DNA from: an uncultured Gammaproteobacteria bacterium
GTDB taxonomy: Bacteria; Pseudomonadota; Gammaproteobacteria; UBA6429; Thiohalophilaceae
NCBI GenBank assembly: GCA_937967995.1
Contig: CALBTB010000013.1
Span: forward strand, 66,418 to 130,417
Reading direction: 5' to 3'
DNA: 64,000 nt
The notes under the pieces are model-generated. The model did not search any database, was not told where the DNA came from, and worked only from the letters and a program-made list of their open reading frames with translations. Below, piece by piece: positions 1-9,700 of the stretch (positions within the stretch are counted from its first letter, which is position 1; each line of letters begins with the position of its first letter). A program made the position numbers and the translations under genes.

Positions 1-434
1 ACAGGAAAAATAATCTTTCCCGCCTGAAGAAAAACCTGGCTGTTTCCGCCACAGCACCCGGCAGGGCGAAAGACGACAGTGAGGAGTCATCACTACGTTT
101 GCATATTCGTGAATTGCATTTCAGTGGCGCCCAGGTGCAGGCCCTGCTCATACCGCTGAATAACAAACAGGGTGAGCTGAAGATTCCCGCCTTACGTATG
201 TCCAACCTCAAAGGCACGCCCCGCCAGATCAGCCGCCAGATCCTGGATACACTGCTCGATCACGTGCAAACCGAGGTTAAGAAATCCCGACTCGCTGCCG
301 AAATAGACAGGCTCAAGCAGGATGCCAGGCAGAAAGTGGAGCAGGAAAAGACAGAAATACAGGAAAAAGCACAAGATAAGCTCGATGCCGAGAAGCGCAA
401 GGCTGAGGAAAAGCTGCGCCGCCTTCTGAACTAA
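1..434 (+). CDS. C-terminal part of an AsmA-like protein (partial, 5' end outside window)
   Basis: The reading frame is open from the left edge of the window to the stop at 434, so this is the 3' end of a longer gene. About 35 residues precede the TTG codon at 99, which is not needed as a start. A central strand-rich segment with the pattern IPALRMSNLKGTPRQISRQI resembles the C-terminal region of AsmA-like or DUF748-type envelope proteins, where a Leu-rich strand is followed by a helix. The last 50 residues are a charged coiled coil rich in Lys, Glu and Ala. The family call is inference; that it is a real coding region ending here is well supported by the long open frame and by the fusA promoter region that follows. 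Confidence 0.6.
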   Translation, partial: RKNNLSRLKKNLAVSATAPGRAKDDSEESSLRLHIRELHFSGAQVQALLIPLNNKQGELKIPALRMSNLKGTPRQISRQILDTLLDHVQTEVKKSRLAAEIDRLKQDARQKVEQEKTEIQEKAQDKLDAEKRKAEEKLRRLLN

Positions 435-460
435 TCCCGTATAGACTTACCCATTTTTTG

Positions 461-477
461 TTGACATAGGCTATAAT
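461..477 (+). promoter_or_regulatory. Candidate fusA promoter region with a perfect -10
   Basis: A perfect TATAAT lies at 472-477 followed by a GC-rich start region. A perfect TTGACA lies at 461-466, but only 5 bases separate it from the -10, so the two cannot act as a normal -35/-10 pair; no good hexamer sits 16-18 bases upstream. A small hairpin, CCCC-loop-GGGG at 485-498, would fall at the start of the leader. The promoter is inferred from the -10 and from its place before fusA. Confidence 0.4.
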
Positions 478-559
478 GCGCCGCCCCGTTTTAGGGGAAT
501 TGATTTATGCCCGTGGTCGAGGGCCGTTTTAGAACAGATTAACTTTGTAGAGTAGGAAC

Positions 560-2644
560 ATGACAGATTTAGCCAAGTACAGAAATATAGGTATTTTCGC
601 TCACGTGGATGCCGGTAAGACCACGACCACGGAACGTATTCTTAAATTAACCGGCAAAATCCATAAAACCGGTGAGGTCCACGAAGGGGAAGCGACAACC
701 GACTTCATGGACCAGGAGCGTGAGCGCGGTATCACCATTCAGTCTGCCGCGACCTCCTGCCAGTGGAACGGCCATCGTCTGAATATCATTGATACGCCGG
801 GACACGTGGATTTCACGATTGAGGTTTATCGCTCGCTGAAAGTACTGGACGGCGGCGTGGGCGTATTCTGTGGTTCAGGTGGCGTGGAGCCCCAGTCCGA
901 GACCAACTGGCGCTACGCCAACGAGTCCGAGGTGGCCCGCATTATCTTTGTGAACAAGCTGGACCGGATGGGCGCGGATTTCTACCGCGTCGTCAAACAG
1001 GTACAGGACGTGCTGGGTGCCCATCCGCTGGTGATGGTGCTGCCAATCGGTATCGAGGACCAGTTCAAGGGCGTGGTCGACCTGCTGAGTCGCAAGGCCT
1101 ATATCTGGGACGACTCCGGACTGCCTGAGAATTACACTGTCGAGGAGCCACCGGCTGATATGGCGGATCTCATCGATGAATGGCGTGAAAAGCTCATTGA
1201 AACGGCTGTAGAGCAGGATGACGACCTGATGGAGCAGTATCTGGAAGGTGAAGAGCCATCCATCGAGGATCTCAAGCGCTGTATTCGCAAGGGCACGATT
1301 GCCCTGAATTTCTTCCCGACTTACTGTGGTTCGGCCTTCAAGAACAAGGGCATTCAGCTGGTGCTGGACGCCGTGGTGGATTTCCTGCCGGACCCAACCG
1401 AGGTAACGCCCCAACCGGAGACCGACCCGGAAGGCAACGAGACAGGCAGTTTTGCCATCGTTGACCCCAGCAAGCCACTACGGGCGCTGGCCTTCAAGAT
1501 CATGGACGACCGATTTGGTGCCCTGACCTTTATTCGCATCTACTCGGGCAAGCTGGAGAAGGGCATGACGGTGCTCAATACCTTCACTGGCAAGACCGAG
1601 CGTATCGGCCGTATCGTGGAAATGCACGCCGACTCCCGCGAGGAGCTGACCACTGCCCAGGCCGGCGACATCGTGGCAGTCATTGGTATGAAGAACGTAC
1701 AGACCGGTCACACCCTGTGTGATCCGAAGTCCCCGGCGACCCTGGAACCCATGGTATTCCCGGATCCGGTGATTTCTATTGCTGTGGCGCCCAAAGACAA
1801 GGCGGCCTCAGAGAAGCTGGGTATTGCTATCGGCAAGATGGTCCAGGAAGACCCTTCTTTCCGTGTGGAAACCGATGAGGACAGCGGTGAGACCATCCTC
1901 AAGGGCATGGGTGAGCTGCACCTGGACATCAAGATCGACATCCTGAAGCGGACTCACGGCGTGGAAGTGACCGTCGGTAAGCCACAGGTGGCCTACCGCG
2001 AGACCATCACGCAGCGTACCGAGGACAGCTACACCCACAAGAAACAGACCGGTGGTTCGGGTCAGTTCGCGAAAATCGACTACGTGGTCGAACCCGGTGA
2101 GCCGGGTAGCGGCTTTGAATTCGAGTCAGTGGTGACCGGTGGTAACGTGCCGCGTGAATTCTGGCCTGCCGTTCAGAAAGGCTTCGAGAAGAGCATGGAA
2201 AGAGGTGTTCTGGCCGGTTATCCCTGCCTGGACTTCAAGGTGACGCTGGTCGATGGTGGTTACCACCCGGTTGACTCCTCGGCAGTGGCCTATGAGCTGG
2301 CGGCCGGGGCGGCCTATCGCCAGACCATGCCCAAGGCCGGGCCACAGTTGATGGAACCGATCATGCGGGTTGACGTGTATACGCCTGAAGATCATGTTGG
2401 TGATGTCATCGGTGACCTGAACCGTCGCCGCGGCATGATCAAGTCACAGGAAGCCGGAGTTACCTCGGTACACATCAAGGCGGAATGTCCGCTGAGTGAA
2501 ATGTTCGGTTACATCGGTGATCTGCGTACCATGACCTCCGGTCGCGGTCAGTTCTCCATGGAATTCTCCCATTACCTGGCCTGTCCGAAGAACGTGGCGG
2601 ATGAGGTCATCAAGGAAACACTGGAGCGCAACAGCAAGAAGTAA
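560..2644 (+). CDS. fusA: Translation elongation factor G, stand-alone FusA2 type
   Basis: This is a full-length (694 residue) ribosomal translocase GTPase acting in the cytoplasm. The G domain shows the P-loop AHVDAGKTT (residues 14-22), the switch I sequence RERGIT, the G3 motif DTPGH and the G4 motif NKLD, followed by the usual beta-barrel, RRF-like and C-terminal domains (GGSGQFA and the GRGQFSMEFSHY end). The N-terminus MTDLAKYRNIGIFAHVDAGKTT matches the second EF-G type of gammaproteobacteria rather than the str-operon copy, and no rpsL, rpsG or tuf genes lie beside it. It is therefore probably a paralogue, or a relocated main copy. A Rho-independent terminator follows directly, so it looks monocistronic. 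Confidence 0.96.
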   Translation: MTDLAKYRNIGIFAHVDAGKTTTTERILKLTGKIHKTGEVHEGEATTDFMDQERERGITIQSAATSCQWNGHRLNIIDTPGHVDFTIEVYRSLKVLDGGVGVFCGSGGVEPQSETNWRYANESEVARIIFVNKLDRMGADFYRVVKQVQDVLGAHPLVMVLPIGIEDQFKGVVDLLSRKAYIWDDSGLPENYTVEEPPADMADLIDEWREKLIETAVEQDDDLMEQYLEGEEPSIEDLKRCIRKGTIALNFFPTYCGSAFKNKGIQLVLDAVVDFLPDPTEVTPQPETDPEGNETGSFAIVDPSKPLRALAFKIMDDRFGALTFIRIYSGKLEKGMTVLNTFTGKTERIGRIVEMHADSREELTTAQAGDIVAVIGMKNVQTGHTLCDPKSPATLEPMVFPDPVISIAVAPKDKAASEKLGIAIGKMVQEDPSFRVETDEDSGETILKGMGELHLDIKIDILKRTHGVEVTVGKPQVAYRETITQRTEDSYTHKKQTGGSGQFAKIDYVVEPGEPGSGFEFESVVTGGNVPREFWPAVQKGFEKSMERGVLAGYPCLDFKVTLVDGGYHPVDSSAVAYELAAGAAYRQTMPKAGPQLMEPIMRVDVYTPEDHVGDVIGDLNRRRGMIKSQEAGVTSVHIKAECPLSEMFGYIGDLRTMTSGRGQFSMEFSHYLACPKNVADEVIKETLERNSKK

Positions 2645-2666
2645 TTGTGCATCACTTCACAATCAG

Positions 2667-2704
2667 GCCGGCGGCATGCTATATACCATGTCGCCGGCTT
2701 TTTT
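2667..2704 (+). terminator. Rho-independent terminator after fusA
   Basis: A 12-bp stem (GCCGGCGGCATG pairing with CATGTCGCCGGC, one G-U pair) with an 8-base loop is followed by six T residues, 22 bases after the fusA stop. Confidence 0.85.
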
Positions 2705-2784
2705 ATGCCGGCACGAAAAAAGTTACCAGCCTGGCCTATTATATAGTGTGAGAAAAACGACAAAAAAACACAGGAGTCGGGATC

Positions 2785-3054
2785 ATGCAGGAGGTAAAGG
2801 TCAAAGCCTATGGGCTGGTTAATTTTACAAAGAAGCAGTATCTCATCACACAGACCATCGGGTTTTTTGTTTTGCTGACATTGTTTCTGGTGGCAATAAA
2901 ATATGATTTTGCCAGTTCTGACGACATTATTCTGAAATATGCCACAACCGGTATTATTGTCATTTTTGTGCTGGAAATCTTTGAAACGGCGTTTATGCTG
3001 ATGAAATTCAAAAAAGCTGAGCAATCAGCCGGGCAGATATCAGGAGATCAATAA
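2785..3054 (+). CDS. Small two-helix inner membrane protein of unknown function
   Basis: This 89-residue protein has two predicted membrane segments (about residues 22-42 and 52-72) separated by a short acidic loop, and a charged C-terminus. I do not recognise a family. The start is supported by AGGAG about 9 bases upstream of ATG 2785. The stop is only 1 base before the GlcG-like gene, which in turn overlaps ppnN, so the three are probably cotranscribed. The first gene after the fusA terminator, it likely marks a new transcription unit. Function unknown. Confidence 0.65.
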   Translation: MQEVKVKAYGLVNFTKKQYLITQTIGFFVLLTLFLVAIKYDFASSDDIILKYATTGIIVIFVLEIFETAFMLMKFKKAEQSAGQISGDQ

Positions 3055-3055
3055 A

Positions 3056-3562
3056 ATGAAGCGTCAATCAGGTTATATTTTAGTGGGGCTGATGTTTATC
3101 ATGTCCCAGTCCGGGTTTGCAGCGGATAATGATAGTTTCGTAAACATCCGCGTGCTGAGTGCCGCAACAGCCAACAAGATCGCCACAGCAACCGAACAGG
3201 ACTGCAAGAAAAAAGGCTACCAGGTTTCTGTTGCCGTGACGGATCGCTATGGTAACCTGCTGGCCTTTGTTCGTGATCCACTTGCCGGTGCGCATACGAT
3301 TAACGTTGCCCAGGACAAGGCGTTTACCGCGGCGACATTTCAGGGTGATACACTGAGTCTGGCCAGCCGACTGGCATTTTTAAAGGGTACGCCCAGGGTA
3401 ACATTGTTTGGCGGTGGTGTGCCGGTTCGTGCCGGTGGTTATGTCTACGGTGCGGTTGGCGTCAGTGGCGCACCCGCGGAGAAAAAGCCCGGTGATGTCG
3501 ATCATGCCTGTGCACTGAAAGGAATTGAGGCCGTAAAAGATGAACTGGAATTCGGTGAGTAA
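3056..3562 (+). CDS. GlcG/HbpS family (DUF336) protein, exported
   Basis: The 168-residue product begins with a signal peptide cleaved after about residue 22 (GFAAD). The rest matches the GlcG/HbpS fold: VSVAVTDRYGNLLAFVRDP, followed by A.DKAFTAATF and a GGGVPVR..G.VYGAVGVSGA glycine-rich segment. Members bind heme or small organic ligands, or are found with glycolate and diol operons; the exact ligand cannot be told from sequence. Export to the periplasm is clear. The gene starts 1 base after the upstream membrane-protein gene and its 3' end overlaps the start of ppnN by 23 bases, which argues for translational coupling although no functional link is known. Confidence 0.85.
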   Translation: MKRQSGYILVGLMFIMSQSGFAADNDSFVNIRVLSAATANKIATATEQDCKKKGYQVSVAVTDRYGNLLAFVRDPLAGAHTINVAQDKAFTAATFQGDTLSLASRLAFLKGTPRVTLFGGGVPVRAGGYVYGAVGVSGAPAEKKPGDVDHACALKGIEAVKDELEFGE

Positions 3563-4961
3563 CCCAGATTATATCAGTGATGATACGTCAACTTCTTATG
3601 AAGTTGTCGATGCATTAGTATCGCCTTCCGGACACCTGGAAATTCTGTCCCAGGCGGAAGTCAGCAAATTGCTGGATACCAGTCAGGGTGGTTTGTATCA
3701 CCTGTTTCGAAACTGTTCACTGGCAGTGCTGAACAGCGGTAGTCAGCTCGATGACGGCAAGGAACTGCTTGAGCGTTATGCCAACTTCGATATTCGTGTT
3801 GTGCAGGAAGAGCGTGGTATCAAGCTGAAACTGAAAGCGGCACCTGCGCACGCATTTGTCGATGGAAAAATCATTAAAGGCATCAGTGAACATCTGTTTG
3901 CCGTTGTGCGCGATGTGATTTATGTCAGTGACAAGGTGCAGGACAACCCGCATTTTAATCTGAAAGATTCCGATGGTATTACGAATGCCATTTTTCACAT
4001 TTTACGCAATGCCAATATCCTGACCCCCGGTAAGTATCCCAACCTGGTTGTCTGCTGGGGTGGGCACTCCATCTCGCGTGAAGAGTACGACTATACAAAG
4101 GTCGTTGGTTATGAGATGGGCCTGCGTGGACTGGACATCTGCACCGGTTGTGGACCCGGTGCCATGAAAGGACCAATGAAAGGCGCAACCATTGGTCATG
4201 CCAAACAACGGATTCGAAATGGGCAGTATCTCGGTGTTACAGAACCGGGCATCATTGCCGCCGAATCACCCAACCCGATCGTCAATGACCTGGTGATCAT
4301 GCCGGATATTGAAAAACGTCTTGAAGCGTTTGTGCGTACCGGTCACGGTATTATTGTGTTCCCCGGCGGTGTCGGTACCGCTGAAGAGATTCTGTACCTG
4401 CTGGGTATTCTGTTACATCCGGATAATAAAGATATTCCATTCCCGGTTGTATTTACCGGCCCGGCCAGTGCAGAAGGTTATTTTCGTGAGATAGATGCCT
4501 TCATTGGTGCCACGCTGGGCGAGGAAGTACAAAAGTTTTATCAAATCATTATTGATGATCCGGCGCAGGTGGCCAAGCATATGCATGCCGGCATTCAGGA
4601 TGTCAGGCAGTATCGCAAAGATACAAATGACGCTTTTTATTTTAACTGGCTGCTAAGAATCGACCAGGCATTCCAGGAACCGTTTATGCCAACACATGAA
4701 AACATGGCTAACCTGGAATTACATAAAAACCAGGACCGGCATTTGCTGGCCGCCAATTTGCGCCGTATGTTTTCCGGTGTCGTGGCCGGTAACGTCAAGG
4801 ATGAAGGTATTCGGGCAATCGAGAAACATGGTCACTTTGAAATTCGTGGCGACAAGGCTATTATGGAACCCATGGATTCATTGCTGGCCTCCTTTGTCGC
4901 TCAGCACCGTATGAAACTGCCCGGTAAGGAATATATTCCCTGTTACCGCATCATTAAATAA
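3540..4961 (+). CDS. ppnN: Pyrimidine/purine nucleotide 5'-monophosphate nucleosidase PpnN (YgdH)
   Basis: This cytoplasmic enzyme hydrolyses nucleoside monophosphates to free base and ribose 5-phosphate; the E. coli homologue is controlled by (p)ppGpp. The protein aligns along its whole length with E. coli YgdH: LYHLFRNCSLAVLNSG near residue 60, GRG-type NMP-binding segment VVCWGGHSI, CTGCGPGAMKGPMKGA, the PGGVGTAEE catalytic motif of the LOG/lysine-decarboxylase-like fold near residue 277, and the C-terminal FVAQHRMKLPG..YIPCY. At 473 residues it has about 20 extra N-terminal residues compared with E. coli. ATG 3540 has GAGG 9 bases upstream; GTG 3555 is an alternative start. It overlaps the upstream GlcG-like gene. 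Confidence 0.95.
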   Translation: MNWNSVSNPDYISDDTSTSYEVVDALVSPSGHLEILSQAEVSKLLDTSQGGLYHLFRNCSLAVLNSGSQLDDGKELLERYANFDIRVVQEERGIKLKLKAAPAHAFVDGKIIKGISEHLFAVVRDVIYVSDKVQDNPHFNLKDSDGITNAIFHILRNANILTPGKYPNLVVCWGGHSISREEYDYTKVVGYEMGLRGLDICTGCGPGAMKGPMKGATIGHAKQRIRNGQYLGVTEPGIIAAESPNPIVNDLVIMPDIEKRLEAFVRTGHGIIVFPGGVGTAEEILYLLGILLHPDNKDIPFPVVFTGPASAEGYFREIDAFIGATLGEEVQKFYQIIIDDPAQVAKHMHAGIQDVRQYRKDTNDAFYFNWLLRIDQAFQEPFMPTHENMANLELHKNQDRHLLAANLRRMFSGVVAGNVKDEGIRAIEKHGHFEIRGDKAIMEPMDSLLASFVAQHRMKLPGKEYIPCYRIIK

Positions 4962-5004
4962 GTCCAGATTATTTTGCGACCCCTAATCTGATACGATACA
5001 GGGC

Positions 5005-6735
5005 ATGTATCGTTATACCCTCATTGCCGTATTGTTCGTTATCTCGTTACCTGCCTGGTCTGCGCAGGTGACGGTAACCATCAATGGTCTCGACAGTAAA
5101 TTACTGGAGCATGTCCGTCAGTATCTGGAGATTTATCGCGAGCGGGATAACACGGAGCTGACAGAACTGCGACTGCAGCGTCTGCATGACCGGGCGCCGC
5201 AGCAAATCGAACTGGCCCTGCAGGCCTATGGCTATTACAAAGCCGATATACGATCCACATTCACTCGTACACCGGACGAATCACACTGGACGGCTGTCTA
5301 CACAATCCAGCACGGTGAAGTGATGCGCATTCATAAACTGGACCTGTCCATTACCGGACCGGGTAAAGATAACCCACTGTTACAGGCCTATCTGAACAAG
5401 TTTCCGCTCAGGCAAGGGGAGCCGGTAGAACACGCATTGTATGACAAGGCGCGCGATACGTTATTGCGACTTGCATTTGAACAGGGTTACCTGGATGCGG
5501 GGCTGACAAAACGCCTGCTTCGCATTGATTTGAAAAAATACCGGGCGCTGGTTCAGTTACACCTTGAGACTGGTCAGAAATATTATTTCGGTCCGGTACG
5601 GTTTCATCAGACCAGTATGGATGAAGACTTCATACGTCGTTTCGTCAAATTCAAGCAGGGCGATCCCTATAGTCCAATTCGGTTGCTGAACCTGCAGACG
5701 GCATTAAGTGATGCCGGCCTGTATCAGGCTGTCGAAGTGAAACCGGACAAGGAGAACACCCAGAACCAACAGGTACCGATTGATGTCACACTGACGACGA
5801 GAAAGCCACGGGAATGGCGACTGGGTGTTGGATTTGCAACTGACACGGGCGCACGTGCCAGTGCTGTTCATTCACGGATAGTCGGAATGAAGGGGCACAA
5901 GTTTGACAGCCGCATTCTGCTGGCGGAGAAAAAGAACAGTGTAACGGCGGGTTATACCATTCCGCTGGAAAACCCAAGTACGGATCAACTGGGTCTGGGT
6001 GCGCGTTATACCGATGAAACGACGGATAGCCGTGAAAGCCAGATTTATGGACTGACAACGAGTCACACGACCGCGTGGCGTGAATGGCAGCGGACGGTCA
6101 GTCTTAACTATGAACAGGAAACCTATATTATTGCCCAAGAGCCGGAGCAGACAAAAAAAATTCTTTACCCTGCCATTAGCCTGACACGCATCAAGGCGGA
6201 TGACCGTATTTATACGCGACATGGTTCGCGTGTATTTGCAGAGTTACGTGGTGCAAATGAAAACCTGTTATCTGACACCAACTACGGACAACTGCGGCTC
6301 GGCCTGAAATGGATCAGGGGTATATCAAAAGATGGCCGCATCATCCTGCGTGGTGACTTTGGTAGCACGAACGTTGCAGAGCTGGACAGACTGCCGGCCT
6401 CACAACGGTTTTTTGCCGGTGGTGATAACAGTGTTCGGGGATATGCTTACGAAGAACTCGGTCCAAAGAACGCCAGTGGTGAAGTAATCGGAGGCAAGCA
6501 CCTGATTGTCGGTAGTGTTGAACTTGAGCACAGACTGAACGGCAACTGGAGTGCGGCCGTATTTTATGACATTGGTAATGCCGTTAATACAATCGGCGAT
6601 GAATTATTTGCCGGTGCCGGTACCGGCCTGCGCTGGAACTCTCCGGTAGGCCCGGTACGATTTAATCTGGCCTGGGCGCTTGATAAGGACGAGGACCAGT
6701 TTCGTTTACACATCGTGATAGGGCCAGACCTGTGA
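5005..6735 (+). CDS. tamA: TamA, outer membrane Omp85-family translocation/assembly protein
   Basis: A 576-residue protein with a signal peptide (cleavage after about residue 19, WSA), three POTRA domains over roughly residues 20-260 (AYGYYKADI in POTRA1, YLDAGL and SDAGLYQAV later) and a 16-strand Omp85 beta barrel. The barrel contains the L6 motif region FFAGGDNSVRGYAYEELGP and ends in HIVIGPDL, like TamA of enterobacteria. With TamB it forms the TAM complex, which helps insert outer membrane proteins and is implicated in phospholipid transport. The stop overlaps the tamB start (GTGA), showing translational coupling. Confidence 0.95.
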   Translation: MYRYTLIAVLFVISLPAWSAQVTVTINGLDSKLLEHVRQYLEIYRERDNTELTELRLQRLHDRAPQQIELALQAYGYYKADIRSTFTRTPDESHWTAVYTIQHGEVMRIHKLDLSITGPGKDNPLLQAYLNKFPLRQGEPVEHALYDKARDTLLRLAFEQGYLDAGLTKRLLRIDLKKYRALVQLHLETGQKYYFGPVRFHQTSMDEDFIRRFVKFKQGDPYSPIRLLNLQTALSDAGLYQAVEVKPDKENTQNQQVPIDVTLTTRKPREWRLGVGFATDTGARASAVHSRIVGMKGHKFDSRILLAEKKNSVTAGYTIPLENPSTDQLGLGARYTDETTDSRESQIYGLTTSHTTAWREWQRTVSLNYEQETYIIAQEPEQTKKILYPAISLTRIKADDRIYTRHGSRVFAELRGANENLLSDTNYGQLRLGLKWIRGISKDGRIILRGDFGSTNVAELDRLPASQRFFAGGDNSVRGYAYEELGPKNASGEVIGGKHLIVGSVELEHRLNGNWSAAVFYDIGNAVNTIGDELFAGAGTGLRWNSPVGPVRFNLAWALDKDEDQFRLHIVIGPDL

Positions 6736-9700
6736 AGCGCTGGATCTTTTATATTACGACAGGTTGCCTGGTCTTTCTTCTGGTTAGTCTGACTGTTGTG
6801 CTCAATACTACATGGGGACTGACGCTGGCGCTCAATATCGCGTCCGCATCCCTGCCGGGTAAATTAACCTGGCAGCAGGCAGACGGTAGTCTGGCCGGGA
6901 CATTCATTTTATCAAAGCTGGAATACAAACATGATCAGGCGATAGTGGCCATTGATGAGTTGACCGGTAACTGGGAAGTCAGTCATTTGTTAAGCGGCAC
7001 GGTGACGCTTGATCGGTTGGATGTCAGGGGTATCGACATTCAGTTGACAGGCCAGAAGTCGACACAGGCAACATCACCTGCCGACCAAAGTGAGCTGGCG
7101 ATAAACCTGCCTGTAAACATCAACCTTAATGCGGGTCGTTTTGAAATCATTTCCATTCGGACATCGCCACAGGCGGAACCGATTACTGTTAGTAGTCTGG
7201 TCGTTTCCGTCCAGAACGAGGAGTCAACATTAAATATTCCGCAACTGACCGTGACTCGCGATCAACTCATCACAACGGTAACGGGCTCGATTCGTCTGCA
7301 AAACAGGTTGCCCGTGTCATTAACAACCGATACCAGCTATCAGATTAACAAGTCAACCCGAATTACAGGTACGGGCACTATTCGCGGTGATCTCGACAGG
7401 CTTGTGATCAGCCAGATGGTAACCGCGACGGACGAGGCAGGTAGTCAGGTAAAGTTAAATGCCACGCTTACTCAGTTGACAGACAGGCCTGAATGGGTGG
7501 CACAATTAACCGACCTGAAGCTGGATTCCCGTTTATTGACGACTGAGGGCACTCCTGCCACGCTGACGGGGAAAGCGGATCTGCAGGGAAACCTGCAATC
7601 ATTCACTGGCCAGTTTAATCTGGATGCCATGCACAAAGCCACCGGTCGTTTAGTCATGCAGGCTTCAATCGAATCGGGTCTGGATTTAAATCGTTATGCA
7701 TTTACCACGCAGGGAGATTTTTACGGTCTGGCCTTGCCTGAAGCACGTTATGTCATTAACGGCACCGGCAACCTGAAAGAAGTTAACCTGACGCGTTTAT
7801 TCATCAATACGCTGGGTGGAGATATTCAGGGTCAGGCGAATATTGCCCTGCGTGATAATATCGCTGTTAATGCAGATCTGACAGCGACACAAATTGATAC
7901 CGGCAAGCTGTCAGCAGACTGGCCGGGAACACTCAGTGCGAAACTGCAAATGAAATCGGAACTCAAAGGCGCATCGACACAGGTTAATTTTTCGTTGCAG
8001 GAGTTACAGGGTCGTGTGCGGGAATACCCTGTAAACGCGACAGCAAATGGTGTCTGGCAGGTAGATCAATTACAGCTCAAGACTCTCGAGGCAAATATCA
8101 GTAAAACCCGGTTAACTGCCCGTGGTGTAATTAACAGACAATGGGATATGCAGGCCACACTGGACAGCCCGAGCCTGAATCACCTGTGGCCGCAGTTGCA
8201 TGGACAGGCCAGACTGGCGGTCAACATCAGTGGTAGCCGTACTGCACCGGCTGTTGCAGTGAACGGAAATCTCGCTGAACTGGAATATCTTGATGAACGT
8301 ATAAAAGATGTCACGATTATGCTGTCTGGCAGTCTCGGTGAGGATGCACCGATCAATGCGGATATCACGGCAAAGGGCATCAATAGCCAGTACATTGGCA
8401 ATTGGCCAACAGCAACCCTGAGTCTGAAAGGTACCAATCGTCAGCATACACTGACCCTGAGTAGTGAAGACCAAAGTAGTGAGAACCAGCGTAGTGAACA
8501 CCAGGCACAACCGTCATCGACGAAGCTGGTATTACAGGGTGGATTTACACCCTGGCAATGGCAGGGACAGATCAGCAGTCTGGATTTTCAGTTTCCGAAG
8601 ACCGGTCAGTGGCAGCTGACTTCGCCAGCGCAGCTAAATGTCGCTGCAAAGGAAGTTGAATTATCGAAGCTATGTCTGGCACAGAATGATTCAAATTTGT
8701 GTACTGCACTTGACTGGAAACAACAACAGCACGCGTTCAGCCTGACTGGCCAGTCACTGCCTCTTGCACTGGCACGCAACTGGTTGCCGGAAGCCATGCA
8801 GGTTGAAGGCCGAATCAATGTGAATGCTGATTATCGTCGTCAGGGAGATCTGCCTGCACAGGGCAAATTACATATTGATGCACAGGAACAATCAATCAGG
8901 TTGAACCTTGCAAACAGTAATGAACAGGTTGTGCTTGGACAAACAACCATCAGTGCCAGTCTTGATAAAGCAGGTTTACGGGCGACTGTATCTGCACCGT
9001 TCAACAATGAGGGAGAAATTAGTGGTCAATTGTTATTGCCGGAATGGGTGGCACAGTTTCCTGTAGCTCGTGATCAGGATATTCGTGCCGAGATGACGAT
9101 TGCAAAATTACCGGCGTCACTGGTAAGCAGTTTTATTCAGGATCTGGCTACGGCGCACGGACATTTCGGCATGCAGTTTTCTGTTTCAGGTCAGGTCGGA
9201 CAGCCGCAGTTGCGTGGTGAAGCGACGTGGCGGGAAGGCCGGCTTGAAATCCCGGATGCAGGCATACAGGTTCGTGATATCCAGGCAAAGATACACAGCC
9301 TGGCAACCAACCAGATCGCTTTCAATGTCACAGCCCGTTCCGGTGACGGTCAACTGGAACTGACTGGCCAGAGTAGTTTGTCTGCCCAACAGGGATGGCC
9401 AACCGCAGCCAGGTTGATTGCGGATGACCTGGAAGTGATGAATACACCGGAAGCCTACATTCTGGTTGACTCGGATCTACGTGTCAGCCTGCAGGGTAGC
9501 CAGATAAAGTTAACGGGCGATATCACAGTGCCACGCGCCCGGCTACGACCACGCGGATTACCGGAAGGCACGGTTGCCGTGTCAAGGGATGCGGTTATCG
9601 TCAGTGAAGAGACATCAGAACAGGAATTATCACGCTGGCTGGTGACATCAAGAATCAGTGTAACACTGGGTGAGCTGGTGGATTTCGATGGTTTTGGTGT

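Noticed and set aside
461..477. TTGACA and TATAAT as a normal promoter pair
   Set aside because: Only 5 bases lie between them, far from the 16-18 needed; only the -10 is kept as a candidate.
875..1414. A 179-codon minus-strand open frame inside fusA
   Set aside because: It lies entirely opposite conserved EF-G codons and shows no domain; it is a shadow frame.
8112..8510. A 132-codon minus-strand open frame inside tamB
   Set aside because: Opposite the tamB repeat region, without a ribosome site or domain features.
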